Assembly: GCA_900549725.1 (NCBI GenBank)
Contig: URPL01000030.1
Span: 1-19,008, forward strand
Reading direction: 5' to 3'
DNA: 19,008 nt
Source: an uncultured Eubacteriales bacterium
GTDB taxonomy: Bacteria > Bacillota > Clostridia > Oscillospirales > CAG-272
Shown here piece by piece: positions 12,484 to 19,008 of this stretch. The notes beneath the pieces are model-generated. The model searched no databases and was not told where the DNA came from. It saw only the letters and a program-made list of their open reading frames with translations. How positions within the stretch are numbered: position 1 is the stretch's first letter; each line of letters starts with the position of its first letter. The position numbers and the translations under genes are program-made.

Positions 12484-15111
12484 ATGGATAAACCGCTTGC
12501 ATCGTTTTTGCAAACGTCCGGCAAAGGGCTGACAAAAGACGAGGTGGAGAAAAGCCGCGCCCAATTCGGTGAAAACGCATTGCAAAGGCCAAAGCCAAGG
12601 CCGCTTCTTTTGAAAATTCTCTCCGGGCTGAACGACCCGATCATCCGCATCCTGCTGGCGGCGCTTGCCATCAATTTTGTGTTTTTATTCAAAACTTTTG
12701 ATCTATACGAAACCGTCGGTATTCTTCTGGCAATTCTCTGCGCAACGATCATTTCCGCTGTCTCCGAGCGGGGCGGGGAGCTCGCCTTTGAAGCCATGCT
12801 GCGCGAAGCGGCGGAATCAAAATGCATTGTGCGAAGGGACGGAAAGGAACAAAAAATCGCGCAGGACGCTATTGTGGTGGGCGATGTGGTGCGCCTCGAG
12901 GCTGGCATGAAGCTCCCGGCGGACGGCATTTTGCTCGAAGGGGTGCTCGGCGTCGACCAATCCGCTTTGAACGGGGAAAGCATTGAGGTGCAAAAGCAGC
13001 CGACACGTATTCCGCCGCGCGAATTTACGCTTACAAATCCCCATACGCTGTTCCGCGGCTCCACGGTGGTGCACGGCAGCGGGCTTTTATGGGTAACAAG
13101 AGTCGGGCAGGCGTCTCTATACGGTTCGCTGGGGAAAGAACTGAGCGCAAAAGGGGAAAAAAGCCCGCTCAAGACGCGGCTTGAACACCTTGCAAAGCAA
13201 ATGAGCATTGTCGGCTATGCGGCGGCGCTTTTGGTTGCGCTATCCTATTTGGTGAACGCCTTTTTCATTGACAACGGCTGGAACTTTGCGAAAATTGCCG
13301 CGCTGCTGCGCACCCCTTCTTATCTCTTCCCGCAGCTGCTGCATGCGCTCACCCTTGCAACGACGGTGATCGTCGTCGCCGTACCGGAGGGGCTGCCGAT
13401 GATGATCAGCGTTGTGCTCTCCCGCAATGTGCGCCGCATGAAAAAAGATCGGGTTTTGGTCCGCTGTGCGACCGGTATTGAAACGGCGGGCTCGCTCAAT
13501 TTGCTTTTCACCGATAAGACGGGAACGCTTACCCGCGGCTGCCTCAGCGTGGATTCGCTGCTGTTTGCCGGTGATGAGCCGAAATCCATTGCCGCAGCAC
13601 GCAAAGAGGGCGCGCGCTTTCGCCTTTATGAGCGCGCAGCGCGCTATAATACAGCATGCACCGTTTTGCGCGGGCGGGCAAGCGGCGGCAATGCAACGGA
13701 GCGGGCAATCCTTGCAAGTGTTTTGCCGTTTTCGGAACGGGAAACTCTTTCCCCGGGCGATCGGCTCTCGTTTGATTCCGAGCGGAAATTTGCCGCTGTC
13801 ACCGTAGAGAAAGCGCGGTATTATACGGGCGCGCCCGAGGTGCTGCTGCCGCACGTAAACGCCTTCATTGATCGCAAGGGTGAGCCCTGCCCGCTGGCAG
13901 GCGGCACAGAGCTGCTTTCCGCCGCAGAGCCTTATGCCGCGCGCGGTTTTCGCATTTTATGCATCCTTTGCGAGCGCGACGGGCTTTGCTGCTTTTTATG
14001 CTTTGTGCTCCTGCGCGACGGTTTGCGCCGCGATGCGAAAACTGCGGTGAAAGAGCTGACGCAGGCAGGCGTGCGCGTTGTGATGATTACGGGGGATAAT
14101 GAAAAAACCGCCCGCAGCATTGCCGCCGAATGCGGCATTATGCGCCGCGGGGGCGTGGTGATGGACGGAAAAACACTGCAAAATACCGCGGATGAGGAGC
14201 TGATTCGTCTTTTGCCGCGCCTTTGCGTGATTGCCCGCGCGCTGCCGGGGGATAAAAGCCGCCTGGTGCGCCTTGCACAGAAGGCGGGCTATGTCGTCGG
14301 TATGACGGGGGACGGCATCAACGATGCCCCCGCGCTCAAATGCGCCGATGTCGGCTTTGCCATGGGCAGCGGTACGGATATCGCCAAGGAGGCGGGCGAT
14401 ATTATTATCACGGATAATGCTATTTCCTCCATTGCCAAAGCCGTACTCTACGGCCGCACGATTTTCAAAAGCATCCGCAAATTTATTCTGTTTCAGATGA
14501 CGACAAACCTCAGCGCCGTCGCCATCACAACGATCTGCCCGCTGCTCGGCATCGACACTCCCATCACCGTTTTGCAGATGCTGTGGATCAATATGATTAT
14601 GGATACCTTCGGCTCTTTGGCATTCGCAACGGAAGCCCCCATGCCGCAATATATGAAGGAAGCGCCCCTGGCGCGCAGCGGCGGTATTATGAACCGCTAT
14701 ATGGCGCTGCGCATCGCCTTTGTCGGCGCGCTGATGACAACGCTCTCGCTTTGCTTTTTGCGGCTTGATTGCGTGCGCGCCGCTTTTCCGCGCGGCGGGG
14801 ATGCCGCCGTGATGCAATGCGCCTTTTTCCTGATGTTTATCGCCATGGATCTTTGCAATTTTCTCAGCGCCCGCACAACCGGGGTCAATCCCCTGCGCGG
14901 CATTTCAAAAAACCCGTCATTCATTCTGATTTTTCTGTTTATCTGCACCGTCCAGCTCTTTATGATATATTTCGGCGGCCATGCCTTTCGCACCACGCCC
15001 CTTGCATGGCATGAGCTTTGGCTCTGCATCGGATACGGCTGCACCCTGCTGATTTTCAGCGGCATGCTGAAGCCGATTTTGCGCAAGCTCTGCCGCGGGC
15101 GATGCGTATAG
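12484..15111 (+). CDS. Ca2+-transporting P-type ATPase (PMCA-type, P2B)
   Basis: An 875-residue membrane pump that exports Ca2+ from the cytoplasm using ATP. Domains in order: N-terminal cation-ATPase domain (1-60), first helix pair (about 50-95), actuator domain with LNGES (162-166), helices 3-4 with the calcium motif PEGLP (301-305), the phosphorylation site DKTGT (Asp344), a rather short nucleotide domain, the hinge motifs ITGDN (about 535) and TGDGINDAP (about 608-616), and the C-terminal helices. Helix 6 carries NMIMDT, giving the Asn and Asp of the single calcium site typical of PMCA pumps. LNGES stands where most pumps have TGES. There is no calmodulin tail, as usual in bacteria. The start has AAAGGA 12-13 bases upstream, a rather distant ribosome binding site. 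It is a single-gene unit; a small hairpin (AACGGG/CCCGTT, 12432-12447) lies in its leader. Confidence 0.92.
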   Translation: MDKPLASFLQTSGKGLTKDEVEKSRAQFGENALQRPKPRPLLLKILSGLNDPIIRILLAALAINFVFLFKTFDLYETVGILLAILCATIISAVSERGGELAFEAMLREAAESKCIVRRDGKEQKIAQDAIVVGDVVRLEAGMKLPADGILLEGVLGVDQSALNGESIEVQKQPTRIPPREFTLTNPHTLFRGSTVVHGSGLLWVTRVGQASLYGSLGKELSAKGEKSPLKTRLEHLAKQMSIVGYAAALLVALSYLVNAFFIDNGWNFAKIAALLRTPSYLFPQLLHALTLATTVIVVAVPEGLPMMISVVLSRNVRRMKKDRVLVRCATGIETAGSLNLLFTDKTGTLTRGCLSVDSLLFAGDEPKSIAAARKEGARFRLYERAARYNTACTVLRGRASGGNATERAILASVLPFSERETLSPGDRLSFDSERKFAAVTVEKARYYTGAPEVLLPHVNAFIDRKGEPCPLAGGTELLSAAEPYAARGFRILCILCERDGLCCFLCFVLLRDGLRRDAKTAVKELTQAGVRVVMITGDNEKTARSIAAECGIMRRGGVVMDGKTLQNTADEELIRLLPRLCVIARALPGDKSRLVRLAQKAGYVVGMTGDGINDAPALKCADVGFAMGSGTDIAKEAGDIIITDNAISSIAKAVLYGRTIFKSIRKFILFQMTTNLSAVAITTICPLLGIDTPITVLQMLWINMIMDTFGSLAFATEAPMPQYMKEAPLARSGGIMNRYMALRIAFVGALMTTLSLCFLRLDCVRAAFPRGGDAAVMQCAFFLMFIAMDLCNFLSARTTGVNPLRGISKNPSFILIFLFICTVQLFMIYFGGHAFRTTPLAWHELWLCIGYGCTLLIFSGMLKPILRKLCRGRCV

Positions 15112-15130
15112 CGAAATTCTTCGCAAACAG

Positions 15131-15159
15131 TTGAAAAAAGGCGAAAAATGTGCTATACT
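15131..15159 (+). promoter_or_regulatory. Promoter of the helicase gene
   Basis: TTGAAA (15131-15136), a 17-base spacer and TATACT (15154-15159) predict a start near 15166, about 29 nt before the ATG at 15195. It shows that the longer reading frame beginning at 15150, inside the promoter, is not the real start. Confidence 0.8.
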
Positions 15160-15194
15160 ATGAACAGTATGAAAAGAAAAAAGGAAGTAAAATT

Positions 15195-17603
15195 ATGGAT
15201 CATATGCAGCTTCTTGACCGATATCATGCCATAAAGCGGCAGCTTTTTGACCGCTATTACCATACCATGAACGAAAAGCAGAGGGAAGCGCTGTATTGCG
15301 TAAACGGCCCGCTGCTTGTGCTTGCGGGCGCGGGCACGGGCAAGACCACGGTGCTTGTCAACCGCATTGCGCACATTATTCGCTACGGCAATGCCTATGA
15401 AGACTGCTCCGATGTCCCCGGCATTACAGAGCAGTCCCTTGCCGCAATGGAAGAAGCGCTCTCGCTGCCGCCGCAGGAGCTTTGCCCCCTGCTCAGCGAA
15501 TATGCCGTTTCGCCGTGTCCGCCGTGGGCTGTTCTTGCCATTACCTTTACCAACAAAGCCGCCAATGAGATCAAGGAGCGCCTTGCCGCCCTGCTCGGCG
15601 AGCAGGCAGAGGAAATTTGGGCGGGCACCTTTCATTCGATCTGCATGCGCATTCTCCGCCGCTACGGAGACCGCGTCGGCTATGCGCCGGGCTTTACCAT
15701 TTATGATACCGACGACTGCAAAAAGGTGGTTGCGGAATGCCTCAAGCAGCAGAATATCGATGAAAAGCAGCTGCCGATCAAGCAGGTGTTAAATGCTGTC
15801 AGCCGCGCAAAGGATCAGCTGCAAACTCCGGAGGATTTTTCCGCTTTGGCAGGCAGCGATTTCCGCAAGAGCCAAATTGCAACGGTATATGAGCTGTATC
15901 AAAAGAAGCTGCAGGATGCAAACGCGCTGGATTTTGACGATATTATCATGCAGACCGTCTTTTTGCTGCGCAGCTGTGAAGAGGCGCGCAGCTATTATCA
16001 GGGGCGCTTCCGCTATGTTATGGTGGACGAATATCAGGATACCAACCATGCGCAGTTTTATCTCACGGCGCTGCTTGGCGGCAAGTTTCAGAATCTGATG
16101 GTAGTCGGCGACGACGACCAGAGCATTTATAAATTCCGCGGCGCAACGATTGAAAATATCCTGCAATTCGACAAAACCTATCCCGCCGCAAATGTGATCA
16201 AGCTTGAGCAGAATTATCGCTCCACCGAGCGCATTCTTGCCGCCGCAAACTCCGTGATCCGCAATAATTTCGGGCGGCGCGGCAAGGAGCTTTGGTGCAG
16301 GGGAGAGCAGGGCGAGCCCATTGTGGTTCGGCGGCTGGATAACCAGCTGGACGAAGCAAAATACATCGTGGATAAGATCATGGAGCTGAAGATTCGCGAA
16401 AAGCGCAATTTCAGCGATTTTGCCGTGCTCTACCGCATGAACGCGCAATCGCTCAACTTAGAGCAGATCTTTGCCAAGAGCGGCTTGCCGCATCGATTGC
16501 TTGGCGGCGTCCGCTTTTATGAGCGCAAAGAGGTCAAGGATATCCTCTCCTATCTCGCTGTAATTCATAACCCGCGCGACGATCTGCGCCTGCGCCGCAT
16601 TATCAACGAGCCCAAGCGCAAGATCGGGGAAGCCACGGTCACCGCGCTGAACAACATCGCCGCCTTTGAGGGCGTGAGCATGTTTGAGGCGATGAAGCAT
16701 GCGCAAAGCTATACGGCAATTGCAAAAAGCGCAGGCAAGCTGAATGAATTTGTCGCGCTGATCGAGCAGCTGAAAAAAATCGAGCGGGAAGAGCCGCTCT
16801 CCGTTTTGTTCCGCAAAACCATTGAGCTCAGCGGCTATCGCGATATGCTGGTGCGCGGCGGCGCAGCTGAGGAGGATCGGCTGCAGAATATCGAAGAGCT
16901 TGTTTCAAACGCCGTGGAATATGAGCAGCGCACGGAAAATGCAACGCTGGAGAGCTATCTGGAAGAGATCTCGCTTGTTTCCGATATTGATAATTATGAT
17001 AAAGAGGCGGATGCCGTCGTTCTCATGACCATTCACAGCGCAAAGGGACTGGAATTTCCCGTGGTCTTTTTGCCGGGCATGGAGGAGGGCGTATTCCCAA
17101 GCTCCCAGTCCTCGCTTTATCCAGAGGAGCTGGAGGAGGAGCGCCGCCTTGCCTATGTCGCCATCACGCGCGCAAAAGAGCGCCTGTATGCAACGCATGT
17201 GCGCGAGCGGCTTTTATACGGCAAAACGCAGTTTAACCCCCGCTCCCGTTTCTTAGACGAGATCCCGGAGGAATATATCCTGCAGGAGCAGCCGCGCCAT
17301 CGGGAAGAGCCGACAGAGTTCGCGGCACCGCAGGAGCCCGCCTATCCCTCCAAAAAGCGCAAAAAGACCATTTCCGATGAGTTTTTCCGCCGCAGCGATC
17401 TTTCCGCCGCCGTCGGCAAAACCCGCAGCTATGAGCGCTTTGCCGTGGGGCAGCGGGTCAGCCATCTCACCTTCGGCAAGGGCACGGTGCTCTCCGTGCG
17501 CGAGGTGGGGGCGGATCTGCTCTATGAAATCGCCTTTGATACCATCGGCACCAAAAAGCTCATGGCAACCTATGCAAAGCTGAGAAGCGCCGATGGGGAA
17601 TAA
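15195..17603 (+). CDS. pcrA: ATP-dependent DNA helicase PcrA/UvrD (superfamily 1)
   Basis: A 3'-5' helicase that acts in nucleotide excision and mismatch repair and in clearing RecA from DNA. The ATG at 15195 follows AAGGAAG and gives 802 residues, slightly longer than usual. Motifs: Q motif NEKQREA (26-32), Walker A GAGTGKT (45-51), AITFTNKAA (Ia), VDEYQDTN (II, about 277-284), GDDDQSIYKFRGA (III), QNYRST (IV, about 338), TIHSAKGLEFPVVFLPGMEEG (V, first part) and YVAITRAKERL (VI). The C-terminal 60 residues form the Tudor-like domain of PcrA (RVSHLTFGKGTVLSV), which binds RNA polymerase. Between Walker A and motif Ia there is an extra stretch of some 45 residues (about 61-107, EDCSD...CPPW) not present in the Bacillus protein. 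It is transcribed alone from the promoter at 15131 and ends at a terminator at 17622. Confidence 0.93.
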   Translation: MDHMQLLDRYHAIKRQLFDRYYHTMNEKQREALYCVNGPLLVLAGAGTGKTTVLVNRIAHIIRYGNAYEDCSDVPGITEQSLAAMEEALSLPPQELCPLLSEYAVSPCPPWAVLAITFTNKAANEIKERLAALLGEQAEEIWAGTFHSICMRILRRYGDRVGYAPGFTIYDTDDCKKVVAECLKQQNIDEKQLPIKQVLNAVSRAKDQLQTPEDFSALAGSDFRKSQIATVYELYQKKLQDANALDFDDIIMQTVFLLRSCEEARSYYQGRFRYVMVDEYQDTNHAQFYLTALLGGKFQNLMVVGDDDQSIYKFRGATIENILQFDKTYPAANVIKLEQNYRSTERILAAANSVIRNNFGRRGKELWCRGEQGEPIVVRRLDNQLDEAKYIVDKIMELKIREKRNFSDFAVLYRMNAQSLNLEQIFAKSGLPHRLLGGVRFYERKEVKDILSYLAVIHNPRDDLRLRRIINEPKRKIGEATVTALNNIAAFEGVSMFEAMKHAQSYTAIAKSAGKLNEFVALIEQLKKIEREEPLSVLFRKTIELSGYRDMLVRGGAAEEDRLQNIEELVSNAVEYEQRTENATLESYLEEISLVSDIDNYDKEADAVVLMTIHSAKGLEFPVVFLPGMEEGVFPSSQSSLYPEELEEERRLAYVAITRAKERLYATHVRERLLYGKTQFNPRSRFLDEIPEEYILQEQPRHREEPTEFAAPQEPAYPSKKRKKTISDEFFRRSDLSAAVGKTRSYERFAVGQRVSHLTFGKGTVLSVREVGADLLYEIAFDTIGTKKLMATYAKLRSADGE

Positions 17604-17621
17604 TCTCAAATAAACGGCACA

Positions 17622-17661
17622 AAGCCCGCATTCCGTTCAAAAAACGGGGTGCGGGCTTAAT
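17622..17661 (+). terminator. Intrinsic terminator after pcrA
   Basis: AAGCCCGCA (17622-17630) pairs with TGCGGGCTT (17650-17658), and inner CCGTT (17633-17637) pairs with AACGG (17643-17647), giving a long stem. The following AATTTATA is only moderately T-rich. It separates pcrA from the recombinase gene, whose ribosome binding site lies 15 bases further on. Confidence 0.75.
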
Positions 17662-17687
17662 TTATAGCGTTTCAGGAGGAAGAAAAA

Positions 17688-18275
17688 ATGAACTACGGAT
17701 ATGTGCGTGTTTCCACGCAGGAGCAATGCTGCGAGCGGCAGCTGCTTTCCATGCAGAAATTCGGTATCCCGCCGGAGAATATCTATGCCGATGCGCAGTC
17801 CGGCAAGGATTTTGCGCGCCCGATGTATCGCCGCCTTGTGCGGCGCCTGCGCGCGGGCGACCTTTTGGTGCTGCACAGCATTGACCGTCTCGGGCGCAAC
17901 TACGCCGAGATTTTGGAGCAATGGCGGATCCTCACCAGGGAAAAGCAGGCGGATATTTTGGTTTTGGATATGCCGCTGTTGGATACGCGCCGCGGCAAGG
18001 ATCTCCTCGGCACCTTCATTGCCGACCTTGTGCTGCAAATTCTTTCATTTGCGGCGGAAAGCGAGCGAACCAACATCCGAAAACGCCAGGCGGAGGGCAT
18101 TGCCGCTGCAAAGGCGCGCGGCGTGAAATTCGGCAGGCCGAAAAAAGAAAAGCCGCAGCAGTTTGAAAAGCTGCTTGCAGCATGGCAAAGCGGGGCGCTG
18201 AGCGAGGCGGAGCTTATATCGCTTTGCGCCGTCGGCAGAAGCACGCTGTACCGTTGGAAAAAAGAATTGTCCTAA
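17688..18275 (+). CDS. Small serine recombinase (resolvase/DNA invertase family)
   Basis: A 195-residue site-specific recombinase of the normal length for resolvases and invertases. The catalytic domain has YVRVST with nucleophile Ser9 and Arg7, SIDRLGRN (64-71) with Arg67 and Arg70 that activate the phosphate, and the E-helix region FAAESERTNIRKRQAEG (121-137). The basic arm KFGRPKK follows, then a C-terminal helix-turn-helix (about 159-194, ALSEAELISLC, RSTLYRWKKEL) that binds half-sites. The enzyme cuts both strands at a central dinucleotide through a phosphoserine bond and rejoins after rotation. GGAGG lies about nine bases before the ATG. The stop codon overlaps the first of two inverted 26-bp sites, and between them is a promoter, which points to a DNA invertase acting next door. 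No transposase or other mobile genes accompany it. Confidence 0.9.
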   Translation: MNYGYVRVSTQEQCCERQLLSMQKFGIPPENIYADAQSGKDFARPMYRRLVRRLRAGDLLVLHSIDRLGRNYAEILEQWRILTREKQADILVLDMPLLDTRRGKDLLGTFIADLVLQILSFAAESERTNIRKRQAEGIAAAKARGVKFGRPKKEKPQQFEKLLAAWQSGALSEAELISLCAVGRSTLYRWKKELS

Positions 18276-18294
18276 AAAGTGTACTTTACCGAAC
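18269..18294. repeat. Left inverted recombination site (26 bp) of the candidate invertible segment
   Basis: The site is built as 12-bp arm, central GT (18281-18282), 12-bp arm. Its core AAAAAGTGTACTTT (18274-18287) is found again, perfectly inverted, at 18401-18414; over the full 26 bp the two copies agree at 21 positions. It covers the stop codon of the recombinase. The size and the 12-2-12 architecture are those of hix/gix-type sites of serine invertases. The role as crossover site is inferred. Confidence 0.7.
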
Positions 18295-18312
18295 GGATGT
18301 TACCATAAGCCG

Positions 18313-18341
18313 ATTATATCATATTTTGGATAAATGTTCAA
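18313..18341 (-). promoter_or_regulatory. Promoter inside the candidate invertible segment, facing away from the downstream gene
   Basis: On the minus strand TTGAAC (18341-18336), a 17-base spacer and a perfect TATAAT (18318-18313) predict a start near 18306. In the present orientation it reads left, out through the left site and antisense to the recombinase gene. After inversion between the two sites the -35 would fall at about 18347-18352 and the -10 at about 18370-18375 on the plus strand, some 88 nt ahead of the ATG at 18470. Confidence 0.8.
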
Positions 18342-18393
18342 CCGTTTCTTTCAAATTCTTTCAAAAAAAGTCTGAAAAATGCAGAAAAAGCCT

Positions 18394-18419
18394 GTCCGAA
18401 AAAGTACACTTTTTGGAAC
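18394..18419. repeat. Right inverted recombination site (26 bp) of the candidate invertible segment
   Basis: This is the second copy, in opposite orientation to the left site, with central AC (18406-18407). Its own two arms are inverted repeats of each other at 10 of 12 positions, so it is the more symmetric of the two. The distance between the centres of the two sites is 125 bp. Because the central dinucleotide is not self-complementary and the sites are head to head, recombination would invert rather than delete the segment. Confidence 0.7.
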
Positions 18420-18469
18420 CAGTTGGAAACGCATTCAAACAAACTTTGATAATGAAAGGAGCAAAAAGC

Positions 18470-19008
18470 ATGAGTTCAGTGACAAGCAGAATTAAAGAAA
18501 TTCAGCAACCACGGGGAGGCTACATCAAACCAGCTTTGTTTGCGAAGACCGTATTTGAGGACGGCAAAGTCTTAAATGAAAAAGAAAATGTCCATTCTTC
18601 TGTAATCGGTATGGTAGTTGATTATATGACAAGGATCTTAATAAACAAGGATGCAAAGGAAGCATTTAAAATTTCTTTGTTCGGTTACAACGCTCGTTTG
18701 GATTTTTTGAGTTCTTATATTCCTGCAGATGCAATTAAAGAATCAGATATTCGAAAAAATGATAAAACTATAACGGTTGAAACAGCTAAGAAACTTTCGA
18801 TTATTCAGCAAGATGGCAAAAACAGCGCATTCAATCTTTTGGAACAAATTAAGGGGTTGGATGATAACTCAATTGTTGCCGCTTGTAAAATTGTAACATA
18901 TGATGTTTGGTATCGTAATCCAGCAGTGGCTATGCTTGCGAAAAATGCAGAAGACACAAATCCGGATCACGAGACAATCAATAATATTCGGATACTGATT
19001 CAAAGAAG
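18470..19008 (+). CDS. AT-rich gene of unknown function under the candidate invertible promoter (3' partial)
   Basis: The frame is open from ATG at 18470 to the right edge (179 codons visible). AAAGGAG eight bases before the ATG is a strong ribosome binding site. The protein starts MSSVTSRIKEIQQPRGGYIK and is soluble in appearance, with helical segments such as VIGMVVDYMTRILINKDAKE and LLEQIKGLDDNSIVAACKIV, then VTYDVWYRNP. No membrane helix, signal peptide or catalytic motif is seen in this part. I do not recognise the family with certainty. The base composition is visibly more AT-rich (many AAA, ATT and AAT codons) than the preceding genes, which suggests horizontal acquisition. Its position behind an invertible promoter points to a product useful only in part of the population, for example phage defence or a surface or mobile-element function. 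That is inference. Confidence 0.8.
   Translation, partial: MSSVTSRIKEIQQPRGGYIKPALFAKTVFEDGKVLNEKENVHSSVIGMVVDYMTRILINKDAKEAFKISLFGYNARLDFLSSYIPADAIKESDIRKNDKTITVETAKKLSIIQQDGKNSAFNLLEQIKGLDDNSIVAACKIVTYDVWYRNPAVAMLAKNAEDTNPDHETINNIRILIQR

Noticed and set aside
15150..15194. Start of the helicase at 15150
   Set aside because: This position lies inside the -35/-10 promoter and is ahead of the transcription start; ATG at 15195 follows a good ribosome binding site.
18269..18419. The inverted repeats as ends of a tiny transposable element or as a terminator stem
   Set aside because: There is no transposase or target duplication, and the arms are 113 bp apart with no U-run; the 12-2-12 layout and internal promoter fit recombination sites better.
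18423..18453. A fixed weak promoter after the right site (TTGGAA ... GATAAT) that could drive the last gene without inversion
   Set aside because: The spacing is 19 bases with a poor -35 and no extended -10; it is kept only as a caveat to the switch model.

Overview
The window looks like a chromosomal segment of a spore-forming, anaerobic Clostridia-type Firmicute, probably of the Ruminococcaceae/Oscillospiraceae kind. The reasons are strong AGGAGG-type ribosome binding sites, canonical TTGACA/TATAAT promoters with 17-base spacers, a SpoIVB-type sporulation protease, PcrA, a PMCA-type calcium pump, and moderately GC-rich housekeeping genes. The last 540 bases are clearly more AT-rich and look like acquired accessory DNA. 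No rRNA, tRNA, CRISPR array or complete insertion sequence was found.

Layout. 1-619 (+) is the 3' part of a TauE/SafE-like membrane transporter that runs into a PDZ domain. 591-1397 (-) is a cysteine-rich, zinc-finger-like protein. 1513-3141 (-) is an ECF-type sigma factor with a transmembrane segment and an extracytoplasmic-looking C-terminal half. It may be preceded by a small overlapping ORF, and it sits behind a promoter whose -35/-10 spacer contains a run of ten C. 3487-4148 (-) is a MATE efflux gene ruined by a nonsense codon, frameshifts and a large internal deletion, but its promoter and leader hairpins are intact.

9193-4385 (-) is a compact six-gene operon: PadR repressor, small membrane protein, E2-like acyltransferase, acyl-CoA/AMP ligase, short-chain dehydrogenase, acyl carrier protein. 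It has one promoter with an overlapping palindromic operator, 4-11 bp overlaps between most genes and one terminator. It looks like a self-contained, PadR-controlled acyl-modification pathway whose product I cannot name. 9325-10551 (-) is SpoIVB-like. Divergent from it, 10773-12271 (+) is a two-gene operon for an HpcH/HpaI aldolase and an AraD-like epimerase/aldolase. 12484-15111 (+) is a Ca2+ P-type ATPase and 15195-17603 (+) is PcrA helicase.

The most striking region is 17688-19008. A small serine recombinase is followed at once by two 26-bp sites in inverted orientation. They agree at 21 of 26 positions, share a perfect 14-bp core, and each has 12-bp arms around a central GT/AC dinucleotide. 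Between them lies a near-perfect promoter (TTGAAC, 17 bases, TATAAT) that points away from the next gene. Inversion would turn it toward an AT-rich gene of unknown function starting at 18470. This has the architecture of an invertible-promoter phase switch with its own invertase, caught in the OFF orientation. With the poly-C promoter of the sigma factor, the window holds two independent candidate phase-variation devices.
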